DNA of 64,000 nucleotides from Symmetrospora coprosmae (GCA_008802785.1 VUYT01000050.1:1-64000), one strand, 5' to 3'. Numbered from the stretch's first letter, positions 8,914-20,915 are shown. The notes: generated from the sequence alone by a model not told the origin. A program made the numbers and translations.

Positions 8914-11663
8914 TCAAGCTACCACAAGCTGCATTGGCTTGACCGCGTCGTCTCTCCCCGCAGCTGCGGGGGCCTTAGCCAGGTCGCTGCATTCGTTCGT
9001 TTTGCGAGCGCTAGCGTCGGCGTCTGCGACCGCCTTCGGCCCGGCGGTCCCGTCCTCTGCAGGTTCTCCGAGCTCACGAGGGACCTCACCACGTCCGGCA
9101 CTGTTGACCTTGACGCCTTCCTCCTCGTAACCTTCATCGAACGTGGATAGCGAAGTCGGCATCGAATTGCGCGAAAGTGACTGCATCATGGCCAGAGAAG
9201 AAATCGCGTCGGCAGTAACGGGCGGCGTTCTGGGCTGCGAGCTATCATCACCATCAGAGTGCAAGCTGCTGCAAGATTGCGGCACTATGTGGCCGGGCTT
9301 TATGACAGTCTCGTCCGGCCCTCTTCGCTCGGTAGACATAGCTGGTGCAGTCTGTCGTGGTGTGGCTGGAAAGATGGGCGACCCCGCCGCTCCGTCCCGA
9401 AACACTTCAGGCTGATGGCCCTGCTGAGCACGCAGCTGGGTCTCAGTTCCGGCTGAGATCGTGATATTCTCGCTCTGACTCTGCCTCTCCTGCATCGTAG
9501 ACTGGAGGTGCGAGTGGAGAGATGGCTTTTCCGTAGCCTGCAGGGCTGCCTGGCCAGCCATTGGCGATGGGACCTTGAAGAGCAAGCAGCACTGTCCGCA
9601 GTTACCCGGCTCTGTCGAGTGCTCGAGATAGATGCGCTCCCTGGAGGCGCCAACGGATGGGTCCCAATTTCTGGGCGTATCTTTAAGATGAGTGGAGACG
9701 CCCAGTGGACGCGGAGCACGCGTAACGTCTGCAGACTGGACGTGCAGGAGGACCTGCTCGGGTATCAGGTCCCACATGATCCAGGCTCGGAGTAAGTCGC
9801 CTGCCATCACGAAGCGCGATTGGGTAGACTCGTCCAGCCAGAGCGTGAGGTCAAGCCGGTCCCTCGCAACGATGACCGGCAGAGTCGAGCTAGGCCCGTC
9901 GGATGCGGATGCGAAATAGACCTACGTTGGGGACGTAGACAAGGTGAGCTGAGGTAACGTACGATACAAGCACCACATGAGACCTACGTCAATGGGGTTG
10001 TGGGGCCCTGGAGACCTGCGAGGTGCCGTCTGGTTGGGTAAAGCGGTGAAGGCTTTGTGGGCGTGCGCGGTCAAGCCCTGCGTGCTGGCGTCTCCACTCA
10101 TGAGAGACGTGGCAGCTGGAAGTGATGTCGCGAGAACCTGACGATCGCTCTCGACTTCTGTTGAGCTGATTGAGGATACGGACGAAGAGGAGCGAGTGTG
10201 CCCCTGCCGGCGTCTGCAATCTTGAATAGACAGCGACGCGGCCGGATCCTCTAGCGATGAGCTGGTCATGGTGGAGCTGCGGGAGCGACCTGGGAGGGGA
10301 CGGATGGCTCTCGAGACAGGATATGTCCCGCTGGTAGATGCCACAGAAGTGAAAGTGGTGTGCGCAGTCTCGTGCGGCGCATGGGCTGGTGGATAGCCAG
10401 CGTGACGAGAGTAAGAGAGGGTTTGGCCAACGCCAGCTGCACCTCCACTTTTTCTGAACGGCAAAGGCGCAGGCGTACGAGTCCCCGCTGCTTGACTCGT
10501 CACTGGTGCAGGTCCTTTGACGTTGAGCGTGATGGACCGATAACCGCTCGGAGCAGTGTCACTGCGCGGTCGGGTGATCTTGCGAGTTGCCACAGCGAGC
10601 GCCTGGGCCACCGTCGTTGATATGAGCGACCTGCGCGCTGCAGCCACTGCCTGGACCTCATCTGTATCGTCTGAGGTCTTGCTGGTGCGTCGCGTCTTGT
10701 CAGCGGCGTTACGCTTTACCCCCGCGAGGTTGGCTTCAGGCTGTCGGTAGTAAGAGGATCGAGAAGATTAGTCCGTGGCGGTTGCCGCCCAAGAGCCCCG
10801 GCCCAATTCTAGAGCGGCTCACACAGTCCCGATAGATATTATCTGCGATGGCAGGGCAAGGGGAAAACAGGTCAGCAAGCGCAGCTGGCACCCAGCGAGG
10901 AGGAGAAGTGATGGAGACTTACCGTGCATCCACATGGAATACGTTGCACTGGTGACCTTGCCATCAGGGCTGGTCTGCAAACGACGAAAGCCGTAGATGT
11001 TTACTGCGACATCCCGCGTCAGCCTGTATATTGCTGAACGCGCAGCGGAGGTATCACGCACGTTGCCTCGCAAAGGACGAATATGACTTCTGGTTGAAGA
11101 GGCCAGAGATGACATGTTCCATCAAGCCGACCTTGTCTGGCAAGATGAAGTACTTTCCGCTCTCATGCCATCTGCGGCAAGCGAAGAGAGAATGCATCGG
11201 CCATACGACAAGCTATTCTTCTGACAGTCCACACGTACCGCATGTACGGGCTGTCGGGATTGTTCTTCAGAAAGTTGGTGAGGGTGTATAGGAAAGTCGC
11301 TTGTCTTGTGCCACTCTTGCCCACATCACTCGAGTCTGACACGGCTGAGCAAGCCGGAGAGACAGCCCTTTCGCGGTCAGGGAACCAGTGCGGATCTAGG
11401 AGGCCGGGCTCCGGCACCCTACGCTTCTTGCTGGCCGGTCCATCCTCTGGTTCAGTGCATACAGAAGTGTCCGACGATGTGCGCTTGTGGCGCTCGGGCT
11501 CCTCCGATGGCGCGCGAGAGAGCGAGTCCTCAATCCCCTCTGTCTTGAAAGTGCTGTTGGTTACAGAGGCATGGCTCTCCGTCTCCGGAGCGGGCTGCCT
11601 CTGGGCGACCTGCTGCACAAAGCATGAAGACTGGTTCAGCGCACAACCGGGACACATGAACAT
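8914..11663 (-). CDS. HSF-type DNA-binding transcription factor, 798 aa
   Basis: Six exons (11663-11239, 11171-11062, 11003-10923, 10842-10823, 10740-9988, 9921-8914) give 798 aa. The heat-shock-factor DNA-binding domain lies at about residues 125-225 and is rebuilt across the first four introns: TFLYTLTNFLKNNPDSPYMR, then WHESGKYFILPDKVGLMEHV, the recognition-helix region SYSSFARQLNIYGFRRLQ, and the wing. The spliced joins (R-WHES, Q-LNIYGF) are what identify it. The rest is Ser/Thr/Pro-rich and probably disordered. No response-regulator receiver domain (as in Skn7) or obvious trimerising heptad repeat is seen. Compared with canonical HSF1 the domain is divergent, so it is more likely an SFL1/MGA1-like or lineage-specific member. 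The start is uncertain: the next gene ends at 11733, so the 5' end is within 11663-11732. Confidence 0.85.
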
Positions 11664-11732
11664 ATGGCGAAGGCAGTACGCCGACCCACCGCCTGCGAGA
11701 TGCCATCTTGGACGGAGGTAATGCGCGCCTCT

Positions 11733-12419
11733 TCAATTGTGGTAGCCAGCTGCGGTTGGGCCTGCGCAGGCAAGGGCAAGGTCGAGTCTGTCGGAAAAGG
11801 TGACATGGCGAGGAAGGTCTACGATCCGTGCGATGAGGACTGAGCCAAGAGATGCTGGCTTATGGGAAGCTGGGTTGAGAAGAGGGAGAGCATCGGCGAG
11901 ACGCGCCTCCTTTTGCAAGCGCGCATTGTTCCCCTTCCCCCTCACCTTCCCTTTGCCGGTCCGAAGGAAAGGATATCGGCCGCCCCATTTGCGAGTATCT
12001 TTGGGCTGGACAGGCACACCGAGGCCCGGCCCAGACCTCCGAGACTTTGGCTTTGGCCCGGATGAACGGGACGTGCCTGGACCCCATTCACGGTCAATCT
12101 TGCCGGAAAGCTCCGCACGGTTCGCCTGTGTAACGGCGGCTAAGAAGCGTTCAGTGAGGGTCAGCGGCACATGCTGGAACCAGCGGGCGCGAATGCGTGC
12201 TTTGTCTGCCTTCTCGATCCGGAATTGCGGGGCTGCACCCATCTCGAGCGCCAGTGTTTGGGTCAGTGGTCCTGGCTCCGGCAGTGTTTGGTGCCAGAAG
12301 CGTCCGATAGTCAGTAGCGCAGGGGGGGTAACTGCGTATCTCCTTTGCATTGCTTCAAGACTGTCTATTGGAACAAGCAACAGGGTACCTACCAGGCAGC
12401 ACTGCAGAGGGCGTAGCAT
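11733..12419 (-). CDS. Orphan ORF directly behind CLASP, possibly mitochondrial
   Basis: An uninterrupted frame of 228 aa starts one base beyond the CLASP stop (an alternative ATG at 12428 overlaps it). The product begins MLRPLQCCLVGTLLLV, which could be a mitochondrial presequence or signal anchor. It then has a globular part (PALLTIGRFWHQTLPEPG), a basic middle part (KPKSRRSG, then KWGGRYPFLRTGKGKVRGKG) and a hydrophobic end. The composition is protein-like rather than shadow-like, and a small in-phase intron near the 5' end is possible. I do not recognise the family. It could instead be translated-looking 3' UTR of CLASP. A small mitoribosomal protein is one guess from length and basicity only. 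Confidence 0.45.
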   Translation of the reverse strand: MLRPLQCCLVGTLLLVPIDSLEAMQRRYAVTPPALLTIGRFWHQTLPEPGPLTQTLALEMGAAPQFRIEKADKARIRARWFQHVPLTLTERFLAAVTQANRAELSGKIDREWGPGTSRSSGPKPKSRRSGPGLGVPVQPKDTRKWGGRYPFLRTGKGKVRGKGNNARLQKEARLADALPLLNPASHKPASLGSVLIARIVDLPRHVTFSDRLDLALACAGPTAAGYHN

Positions 12420-12420
12420 A

Positions 12421-15400
12421 TCAAGCATTGTTCGGTCTCTCGCGTGCGAAGAAGTAAGTGCACAGGTTGATCTGGGCTTTTGAGAGTCCACCAAGAATGG
12501 CAAAGACTTTGGGATCGTCTTCGAGCACTGTGTGAGCTTTCGAGATGCACGCGATTGCAGCTTGACGCAGATGTGGGTAGGAAGGATTGTCCAGTGCCTG
12601 GAGCAGCAGCCATCAGCGGGAACTTGACGCTTGGACACACGTACAGTTATCTTCACTTACACCCTTGATGAGTCCGGCAACCCTTTCCAGCTCCTCCTCC
12701 AGGACCGCGCTCGGTAGTTCGACGAAGAGCGAGCCGAATGACCGCAAGGCCATGGCATAGCTTTGAGCGGTCCGTTCATCGATGGTGGCGCCTTGCGAGT
12801 GCGTTTTCAGATGAGCCTCTAGGCTGATCTTCAGGCTCGCAAGTCCGTAAAGCGGATCTGTCCGATCGATGAAAAGTTGCATGACAACTTGGGCTGCTGC
12901 GGAGATCCCTTTGTTCTCGCGTCTTCGTAAATCGAGCATCAGTCCCAAGATCCCGGCTTCGCGACCACCGAGAAGACTGCCTTGATGGGCAATCAGATTC
13001 GTGGCGAGAACGAGAGCCGGCTCGAGCTTATCCTCCGCGGCAGAAGCCAACAAGCTGCAAACACCGTCCATAAGGCGGACGTATAAGCGCTCCTGCATCC
13101 AAAGCGGGTCTTCCTGATCGCCATCTACGTATGGGCGATCCGACGAGAGCCGAGCTAGTCGCAAAAGGTCCCCGCCATCGATCGTGTGTGTTTCTAGAGC
13201 CGCAGCGAGCAGTAGAGCCTGACTGGCAGTCTCCTCGCCGTCTGGGAGTGGGATCGCCTTGCGTACGTCGACTGTGTAGGCGACTATCATTCAGCTCAAG
13301 CCACCGCAGCTGAGGGCCGCGTTCGAAGCGTCAATACGCACGTTCTGCCTTTGTCATCCACCAGCTATTCGCGGCGTCGCTTGGTCGCATCCGCCTCGGA
13401 GATCCCGCGGCGGCAGCCGGACTGTCTTTCAAGTGAAGCTCCTGCAGCCTCTTGAGCAGTGGCGTTGTTGCGTTCGCACCAGCACGGCCTTCAACGCCTC
13501 CTCCATTGCCTTCAACGTCTCGAATGTGCTCTACTGAGATGCCAGAATCGTTCGAGCCGTCTGCCGGCATGACGACGCTGGTGTCTGGCGTATGCGAGTC
13601 GTGGAGCACAGTCTGGTCTCCCGTACTACCTGTACTGTCATCTTCCGGCTCGACGAGCTCAAGGAAACGGTGCGCGGTCTGTTCTGCCTGCTCTGCTCTG
13701 CCCTTCACAGCTTCCTCGACTTCCTGACTATCGTTGCCAGTGAAGCTTGCGTCCAACAGGTGATCTAGGATCCTGCTCTCATCTGTGGTTCCGGTGGCCC
13801 GCCGAGGATGCTGGCGAACCGGGGACACCTTACGCCTCGTCACGTCGTATTTTCCACCATCTTCTTCCTCTGACGAGGATTCGTGAGGGAGTGGTACTGT
13901 ATTGGCAAGCTCCAGAGTGTAACCCTCAAAAGTGGAGAAGTCGTTGTTCTGATGCGCCATGGCAAACAGCGTGGGCGACGGAGGTTGGGCTGTGGCAGGA
14001 GCACTGCCCGATGCTATACGTCCAGACTGCCCCGCAGGGGTCTTCATCGGTGATGTTCGAGGGAGCAGACTACCATCGCGTTGGAGGGATCGGCTAGATG
14101 CAGATCGTGCGGGAGGCTGGACTGGCGTCCGTCCAAGCGGTGAGGCCCGAGGGACCGGTGGTGTACCAGCCGGACTGGAAACCGTTCTCGCATATATAGA
14201 TTGCGGCCGGGAGGCAGGCGGTGATACCGAGGGGCGACTTTGAGGGGTGCCATTGCCAATGCTGGTGAGGCTGACAGCCGTGCGACGCGCGATCGGCGTG
14301 GACATTGGCTCGCGTTCCGAGCTCGTCGATGGACCTGTATGCCCTGCTTCGCTGTGCCCGTTCGTCCCTCTGGCGCTTTCATTCGACTCGCCACTGCTCT
14401 GAGCAGCCCGCCGCGCGGATATGAGAGATCTGACTGACGGTCTGCCGGCAGTCGATGTTTGCGACGAAGCCGAGACTGTCCGTGTGCCTGTCCCAGCACT
14501 GTTCCGCGGGTTTGCCTTCTCTACCAGCTTGCGATGGCCTGCATCTAGACTTTCCAGAAGAGAAGCCCCGGCAGTCGGCCAGATGCCTTGCAGCAGCCAG
14601 AAGGTGGCTCGAGCGTGGTCGCGGACGTTGGCATTTGCATCAGCGAGTGACCTCTTGACGCTCTGTTGCAGAATTTCTAGGCCGCCTGAGCTTTCGATCG
14701 TCTGCCGATGTGGTGCTGCCTGAGCCTCCAGAAAGGTCCGAATGTGACCAGCCGTGTAGACGCGCGCTTGCACATTCTTCTGGTCGAGGTTGACGAGCAG
14801 GACGCTCAAGAGTTTTGCATGATATGGACAATGCTTGATGAAAGCTGAGAGAGCGTCCTGTGATTGCTGTGCGATGGTCTTTTTTGTAAGAGAGGCAAGC
14901 TTCAATAGATTCGAGGTGAAGGTTTCGTAGAGCGGATCCAAGTGGTGAGCTAGCTGTTCGGCGAGCTCAGCCAAGAGGCTGCAGGTGCTAGAAGCCAGTG
15001 TCGTGCGAAGGCTGTTGAGCTACAGAGGCGAGGCATGTCAGAAGAAGACGTCCGGTTCGATCTTTCGGGCACGCGTAGACGAACAGCTTTGATGATATCC
15101 TCGGCGGCGCCTCTCAGACCGCTAACGAAAGCGTCTATGTACTGCTTGTCCACGCCACCTCTTAGCATGCCTCGCATGCGAAAGATCGCCTTCTCCCTAT
15201 CCTGCCAGTTAAACTCCGTCTCTTTGCCCTCGAAGTGCGGTACGAACGCTCGGAATTCGTGCTCGAGGTCGCGCTGCGAGGCAATGTACACGACCTGTAC
15301 GGAAGCTGCGTCTGGGTTATCATTTCTTGGAGGCGGCGCAGCAGCTGCCGCTTGCGCTTCGATAGCTGCCAGGATATCCTCTTGCGACATGTTCTTTGGC

Positions 15401-16586
15401 TGCTTCAGCAGCTTCTCGCCACGGGAGCTAGCTTGGCGGACTGAAATTGAAGCGGGCCTGGAGGGCGAAGTGGCCGATGCACCATTTCCGTTACTGTTGC
15501 TGGACGCGCTTTGTCCACTCGTCGCTGTGCCGCGACTGCTGCTCCGGTCGTGATCATCGACGGAGCTCGTTGAACTTGGTGTCATACTGACAGCGGCGGT
15601 TCCTCCTCCTCCCAGAACTCCCTTCAGTACTGCCTCGCTTGTTCCCTTGCGCACCCCTTTCTTCATCATCTCCTTCTTCAGATCCGCCTTTGCTGCCGGA
15701 CCGACGGTGGGCATTGTGAAGATGGCGATTACGGTCTCGCGAGCTACATCACGGACTGTGCCGTCCGAGTCTTCGAGGGTGGCTACCAGCAGTGGCACCC
15801 AGAGGCGGAGAGGCGCTGCGGGCGCAGCCACTCGCATGGCTGCGAGGTAGCGGAGGCTCTGCGAAGCAGAGAATGCGACTTAAGATAGCGAGCCTGGGCA
15901 CTGGCCGGCGACGCAGACGCACCTGTTCCCGAGCTCGCGCGTTCTTTGAGCCGAATCCATGCTCTTTCACCAGGGCGTCCAACGCGTTCAGGGTGCTTTC
16001 GCCTGAAGCCGACTGATCTGCAGCCGCCGCAGCCTTCCCAGCTTGCAGCACCGCGCTGCCAGCTAGAGAGCGTGTCGCTTCCTTCGAATCGCCGAGGTAT
16101 GCCATAACGCCCGGAGCTGGAAGAAGCGCTCCGACTGCTGTCTTGAGGAGCGGCGCAGCTGCGGCATCCGTCAGGGTGCCAAGAGCATGGAAGAAAGCGT
16201 CTGTGCATGCGAGAGCAGAAGCTGACACCCGGGCATTGCTGGACTTGAGGGCTACCTTGAGCTGCTCGACGACCGAGCTGAGGACAGGTGTTGTGACTTC
16301 GCCGGGTCCGCCCTCATCGTCACCGTTGTTGCTGCTGCTGCTGCCATACGCGCGCAACCGCTCCTTCAACGCGTCCAGAGAGGCGACCTTGGTGTCATTG
16401 TCTGCTCGCGGCACAAGTATGCGTGCAGCGCAATTCGGGAGGGGAGGGCAATGTGTCGATGTCATCAGACTGGGGACGCGTGGCGGGCAGAGGAAGCCGG
16501 CTTGCGGGACCCAGCAGCAAGCCAGACGCACCAGTTCCTCGCAGCTCCGTGGCTGCCGTATGCAGAGCGCCCTCAAGCGTAGCCAT
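12421..16586 (-). CDS. STU1: CLASP family microtubule-binding protein (Stu1/MAST)
   Basis: CLASPs bind microtubules through TOG domains and stabilise plus ends and spindle midzones by promoting rescue. Six exons (16586-16532, 16401-15923, 15858-15085, 15019-13342, 13283-12661, 12597-12421) give about 1261 aa. An alternative acceptor 12 nt further in (13271) is equally in phase. The first TOG-like HEAT array spans about residues 1-260 (DTK-type start, DSDGTVRDVARETVIAIF). A second covers about 330-540 (FEGKETEFNWQDREKAIFRM, LASLTKKTIAQQSQDALSAF, NANVRDHARATFW). A Ser/Arg/Pro-rich linker of about 350 residues then leads to a C-terminal helical CLASP domain ending QAAIACISKAHTVLEDD. The third intron uses an unusual GTTCGT donor. 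Size and domain order match fungal CLASPs. Confidence 0.92.
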
Positions 16587-16930
16587 CAAGCGCTCTTTGC
16601 GCTGCTTTGACTAAAGTGTTGCCGCTATGATGGTCATCTGGTCAAGCAGCACGGGACGAGACGAAGCGGTAGCGCGGTGACGCACTTCGGCATCCGACAG
16701 CTCTAAACCGCCCGCCTTAGTGAAGCCGTAGTGTGAAGGGAATGGAGCTTGCGGAGGTACACACAGCACAGACAGCGAACGCTACAATGATGAACAGACT
16801 ATAGAGTCGATGGCACGGAAGGAAGCGAACCAGTGAGAGTGAGAAGCACTGGCGAGATCGAGTCCGACTGAGCGTCAGCAATGCTAAAGGTATGGAGCCG
16901 ACTGCACCTGAAGAGGCGGCGAGACCATGC
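16587..16930. other. Intergenic between CLASP start and PMP3-like end
   Basis: 344 bp upstream of the CLASP start codon, presumably its promoter. I see no gene, repeat or tRNA-like box here. Confidence 0.55.
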
Positions 16931-18416
16931 TTAGAACTGGTGGTTCATGAAGTCCCTGTTGACCACGAAACGGGTCAGTGTCAACCGCCTTGCACACCGC
17001 GCGGAAGCTCGCCAGATTCGCCACTTACTCTTCTCCACTCGTCCGCCTAGAGGACCTGCGCCTGTCGTCATCAACGATATCGTAAGCATCGTTGTTACGC
17101 TCCGCCTTCCGGCTATTGCTGCTTCGCCCATAGTTGGATGAACCGGTGCTAGCCAGGTCGGCATGATCTGACTTGATGCCGTAGCGCTCTGACTTCTTGG
17201 AGCGACCAGATTTCTTGGTGGCTGGCAGGACGCTTCCTTGGCTAGTACGGCTCTCTCTCGAGTAGTCGTCGCTGCCATACCCTCCACGGTTGGCATATGG
17301 GTTGTTGCTCCTGCTGTTGCTCAATGGCCGGGCCACCGCATCTGGGTCCTCGAGGTCGCCCAGGAGGCTATCGCCAGTGTAACGACCGGAGGATCCATTG
17401 GCATTCCGAGCTGCCTGGTCGGCCTCCCACTGATCCTGCTCGTCCAGCCCAGAGCCATACTCGTGCCGCCGATTCGCCTTCTCTCGCTTCCGGCGTGCGC
17501 GGTCCTCGTCGGGCAGACCGTCCAAGAGGTCACCACCTCCTCCAGCTGATCCTCCGCCGCGCTGGTAATGCATAGTATCATTCCCGCGCTCGCCAAGTCC
17601 TCCTGCAGGCTGAGCCGGCTTGATGCCGTGATTCTCGATGAAGGCCTCTGCCGGCGTAATTGGATTGCCGAACTCATCCTCATACGGGCGATTGTCGTCG
17701 TCGTAGGCATTGCGCGTGTTGCGCTCGTCGTAGCGCGAGCCCCATGCGCGAGTAGACTTGATGTATTCGGTCTCATCCTGCACGAGACCAGCCTTGAGTG
17801 CTGTGTGGGTACAGCAGCGATTCAGCACTGACTCGATAAGAAGCACCGAACGACGATCGCGACCCACCCCATTTGGGCGTCCGTCCTCGGCCCTGGTTGT
17901 TCCGCAGGTTCTGGAGGTAAAAGTTGCTGAAGAGGGGCATGTCCGCTGGGTGAGCCTTGGCTCCCGACTTGTCAAGCTCGCAACCAAGAAGGGAGAGGCG
18001 GCTCACTGCGCGTGTCCAGGGAAGTAGCCTGATCGATGGAGTCATAGAATAGTGAGAGGTGTCAGTGGGCATGGGTCCGACGCCGCATGAGCTGCAGGAT
18101 GACGATGATAGGGGTCCGGCCCCCTTCGGCCTCGCCACGAGGATGCAGCAACCCACCCAAGCAGGTCAGAATGATATTGAGGAAGAAGTCACTGCACAGG
18201 TGAAGGCAAGCGGTCAGTTCGAAGAGCAAAAGATGCGATGACGAGCCTGTTCGAGACTCACAATCCGATGCCGAATCGGACGAGGACAGCCAAAGGCGGG
18301 ACAAGCCATCCGAGCACCTGCGTGGCCAGCCGCAGAGCGCGTTGGGTCAATGGTGTGCAACGGCTTGAGCAGCGTCACATAGTCTGTACGCACGATGAGG
18401 ATGGCAAGGGTGCCAT
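16931..18416 (-). CDS. PMP3/RCI2-family plasma membrane proteolipid with ~270-residue tail
   Basis: PMP3 proteins are tiny two-helix plasma membrane proteolipids that affect cation balance and stress tolerance. The core is rebuilt from short exons: 18317-18262 (VLGWLVPPLAVLVRFGIG, helix 1), 18191-18157 (DFFLNIILTCLG, helix 2), 18028-18007 (22 nt, YFPGHAH), 17926-17868 (NFYLQNLRNN...RTPKW), 17800-17029 (tail) and 16955-16931 (ending DFMNHQF). The G-x-G-x-DFFLNIILTxLGYxPGH pattern is diagnostic. Unlike the usual ~55 residues, this protein continues for about 270 hydrophilic residues rich in D, E, R, S, G and N, probably cytosolic and disordered. The first exon (18416-18390, MAPLPSSSC) is my least certain choice. 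Without the last intron the protein would end 7 residues earlier at 17025. Confidence 0.8.
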
Positions 18417-18844
18417 GGTGCCGTTTGAAGACTGTAAGGTTGACGGAGACACGAGAGAGCCCAGACGGCGGACAGCACCGCATCAGCTGCCGGACTGATG
18501 CAGGCTAGATGACCTCGCGACCGAGCAGCGACCCACACGCTCCGCTCTTCTTCCTCTGCTTCCTGCGTGGTTTCGGCTCTCGTGGTGGTGCCATGGCGGC
18601 CCGTACGTCTATCTCCCGCTGATTGTGCAGTTCGAGCGGGGAGAAGCCAAGGCAGTAGTAGCTGCAGCAGGCGAACACGCGGGCTCGTGGTCCGCTCAAC
18701 TGCGTCAAGGATGACGAAGCAGCGAAACCAAAGCGAAGAGAAAGAAGGGACAACGGGACTGCCAAGTACGGCGCGAGAGATTGTCGGACTACGCGTGCAG
18801 GGCACTGTGCTCGCCTTATGCGCCTCGGTCTCCACAGGCGCCAC
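18417..18844. other. Intergenic / upstream region of the PMP3-like gene
   Basis: 428 bp between the end of the damaged orphan-family gene and the PMP3-like start. Frames here are short and arginine-rich. An alternative first exon for the PMP3-like gene could lie here (an ATG near 18483 opens a frame). Confidence 0.5.
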
Positions 18845-20657
18845 TTACGCTATCGCGCGCGCCTCTGTGCCCAAGGCATCTCTGAACACTATCACACTAC
18901 AGGCGGAAGCTGTGTCTTCGAGTACGACACTCCGGATGTCCGAACTGTGCACCGAATTGCGGCAGCGCGATGCAGATCTCCCCACACCGCATTTCCGCTC
19001 GCAGTCGAGTAGGGCAGTCCAGTCCAGTAGCCTGATCAGCGCACCCACGTCCTCGCTCGTCGGACTTCCGGCGAGCAACTGACAGCCGGCGAGCACCTGA
19101 CAGATAGACTTGACGACGTTCTCGATGGCCTCCTCAACGACTGGATTGGACCCATCGAATGGATGGGTGTGCGCCTCAACGCAACGCTGGGTAACGCCAG
19201 TCGTATTGCTGCTGCTTCCGCTTGGATGTATTGGATCATCCGAGTTGCCTCGTGAGTACTCTCTGCGTCGCCGTTCTCGAGGACTTGTTGAAGTTCTTGG
19301 AGACGATCCGCATATTCGGTGACGATGCCGTCACTGTGGGAGGAGATTCACCTACACATCAGCTTGTACATCCTTCCCAACGTTCCGCCTTGAGACTGCG
19401 CCTGACGTGATGCCTTGGTAGTCCACTCGCGGATAGTCGACATGCGGCGGATCCCATTCCAGCCTGGAGACAATCTCGATGTCCGACTTCATGCCCGCCC
19501 AGACGGCATCGCTCATGTTGGCAACGCGACCCGTGCCGTTGGTGTGGGGGTCAATGTCAAGCCCACGTTGGCGGCCATGAGCGGTCACAAATCTGGTGAG
19601 GTCCGCCTGTAGCTCTGTGCATCAGCTCATTGCGGCAAATAGGCAAGCCTTCGCACAGCGACCCACCTCGATACGAGCGTCCCCGTTCTTAGTTGCAGCA
19701 CTGGCACGGAACCTGCGGTGACAGCAGTCAACATCAGCTGGCTGTCGTGAGAACACGGCGGACTGAGCCCACAGCCCACAGCTCAAAGGTCAGGTCATCC
19801 CTGCTCTGTTGGGCATTATTGGCCAGCTGCGTCTTGCCGATAAGCTCCAATGGCGCGTTGTCGATGTCGCAAAGAAAAACCTCCATCGTCTCGATCCGTC
19901 TCACAAAACCTTGGATGGCTAAAGGTTCCGCCCACTTGCAGAGCGCCGCTGCCCGTCTGTAGTCTGCAGGATCTTTGGTGTCGCCATCGATGCTGAGGTG
20001 CGAGGCTTGTTTAGCCAATTGTATCATTGAGACAGACCACTGTGGGACTGACTATCCGAATCCGAGAAGGTCCTGGATGTCGACCGAGCCAACCACAGTC
20101 TCGTACGAAAGACCATCAAACGCTAGGACGCGGTCCAGAACGCCAGTCGTCCGGTACGTTCGCATGATACTGCCCACTCGTGCGAACAAGAAGTCTGCTA
20201 GGATCATATTTCTCTTAGTTGCGTCGGGACCCATCCTTGACCTTTGCGCACTGACAGCTAAGCTCGATGTCAAAGGCGAACCATTCAGGCGAAGGGATGC
20301 GATCCGGATCATCGTAACGGGCGTGGTAGAGCGTGGTACCGGCCGGGATGCGGGCGCGATATACGCTCGTACCTCTTGGCTGAAGACTTGAGCCTGTGAA
20401 GGGACCGTTTGTTAGGGTCTTTCAGCCGGCATAGAGTAAGAGTATCGTTGGATTAGATCCAGCGCACCCCACTGCCTCTGCACATGATGAACAGCGTTGA
20501 AGATGCGGAAGTGATGCAGAGGGAGAAATGACAGAGAGCCTACAGCTGCGACCGGCGACAGAGTTTGCTGCATCTGTGCCACAACGGAAATCCCGGCGAG
20601 TACCATCGTCCAGCATACTCGTAAACGCGCTGCCAGGGAGCGCTGGAAGCCGAGCAT
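18845..20657 (-). pseudogene. Orphan fungal family protein (secreted or anchored), frame damaged at 3' end
   Basis: Exons 20657-20468, 20393-20256, 20194-20053, 19992-19780, 19712-19667, 19612-19407 and 19333 onward rebuild a fungal family I know only as uncharacterised proteins: RQWGSSLQPRGTSVYRARIP, then TTLYHARYDDPDRIPSPEWF, FDIELSY, RTYRTTGVLDRVLAFDGLS, VGSVDIQDLLGFG, QGFVRRIETMEVFLCDID, and a Cys-containing end (LLDWTALLDCERKCG). A hydrophobic N-terminal segment (VCWTMVLAGISVVAQ) suggests a signal peptide or anchor. In the last exon the conserved frame shifts twice. The first shift is around 19265-19240, where the family sequence continues as NTTGVTQRC and THPFDGSNPVVEEAIENVV. The second is at a G4 run near 18980, beyond which EICIALPQFG continues one frame over, ending at 18897. 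The frame without that second shift ends at 18845. Explanations are young decay, assembly errors, or an unusual intron (99 bp from 19293). Confidence 0.65.
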
Positions 20658-20915
20658 CGCAGTCGCGTTCCAAGCGGGAGTGTGCAGATGATAGATGATG
20701 AGAGCAAGGGAAGCAGAGAAGAGAGAGGAGCGTCAGAGGTGTCGGAATGGCCATCTCGGACACTGGCCGGGAAAGCGGAGGCGCGGAGGGCAGGGCTTGA
20801 GAGGGACCGATCCAATTGTATCATGCAAGGTGAGAGAAGGATGCTGGGAATGGATAACAACATAGACCGCCATGTAGGTCTCGAATGTACGCTAGGCTGA
20901 AACACAGCTTCGCTA

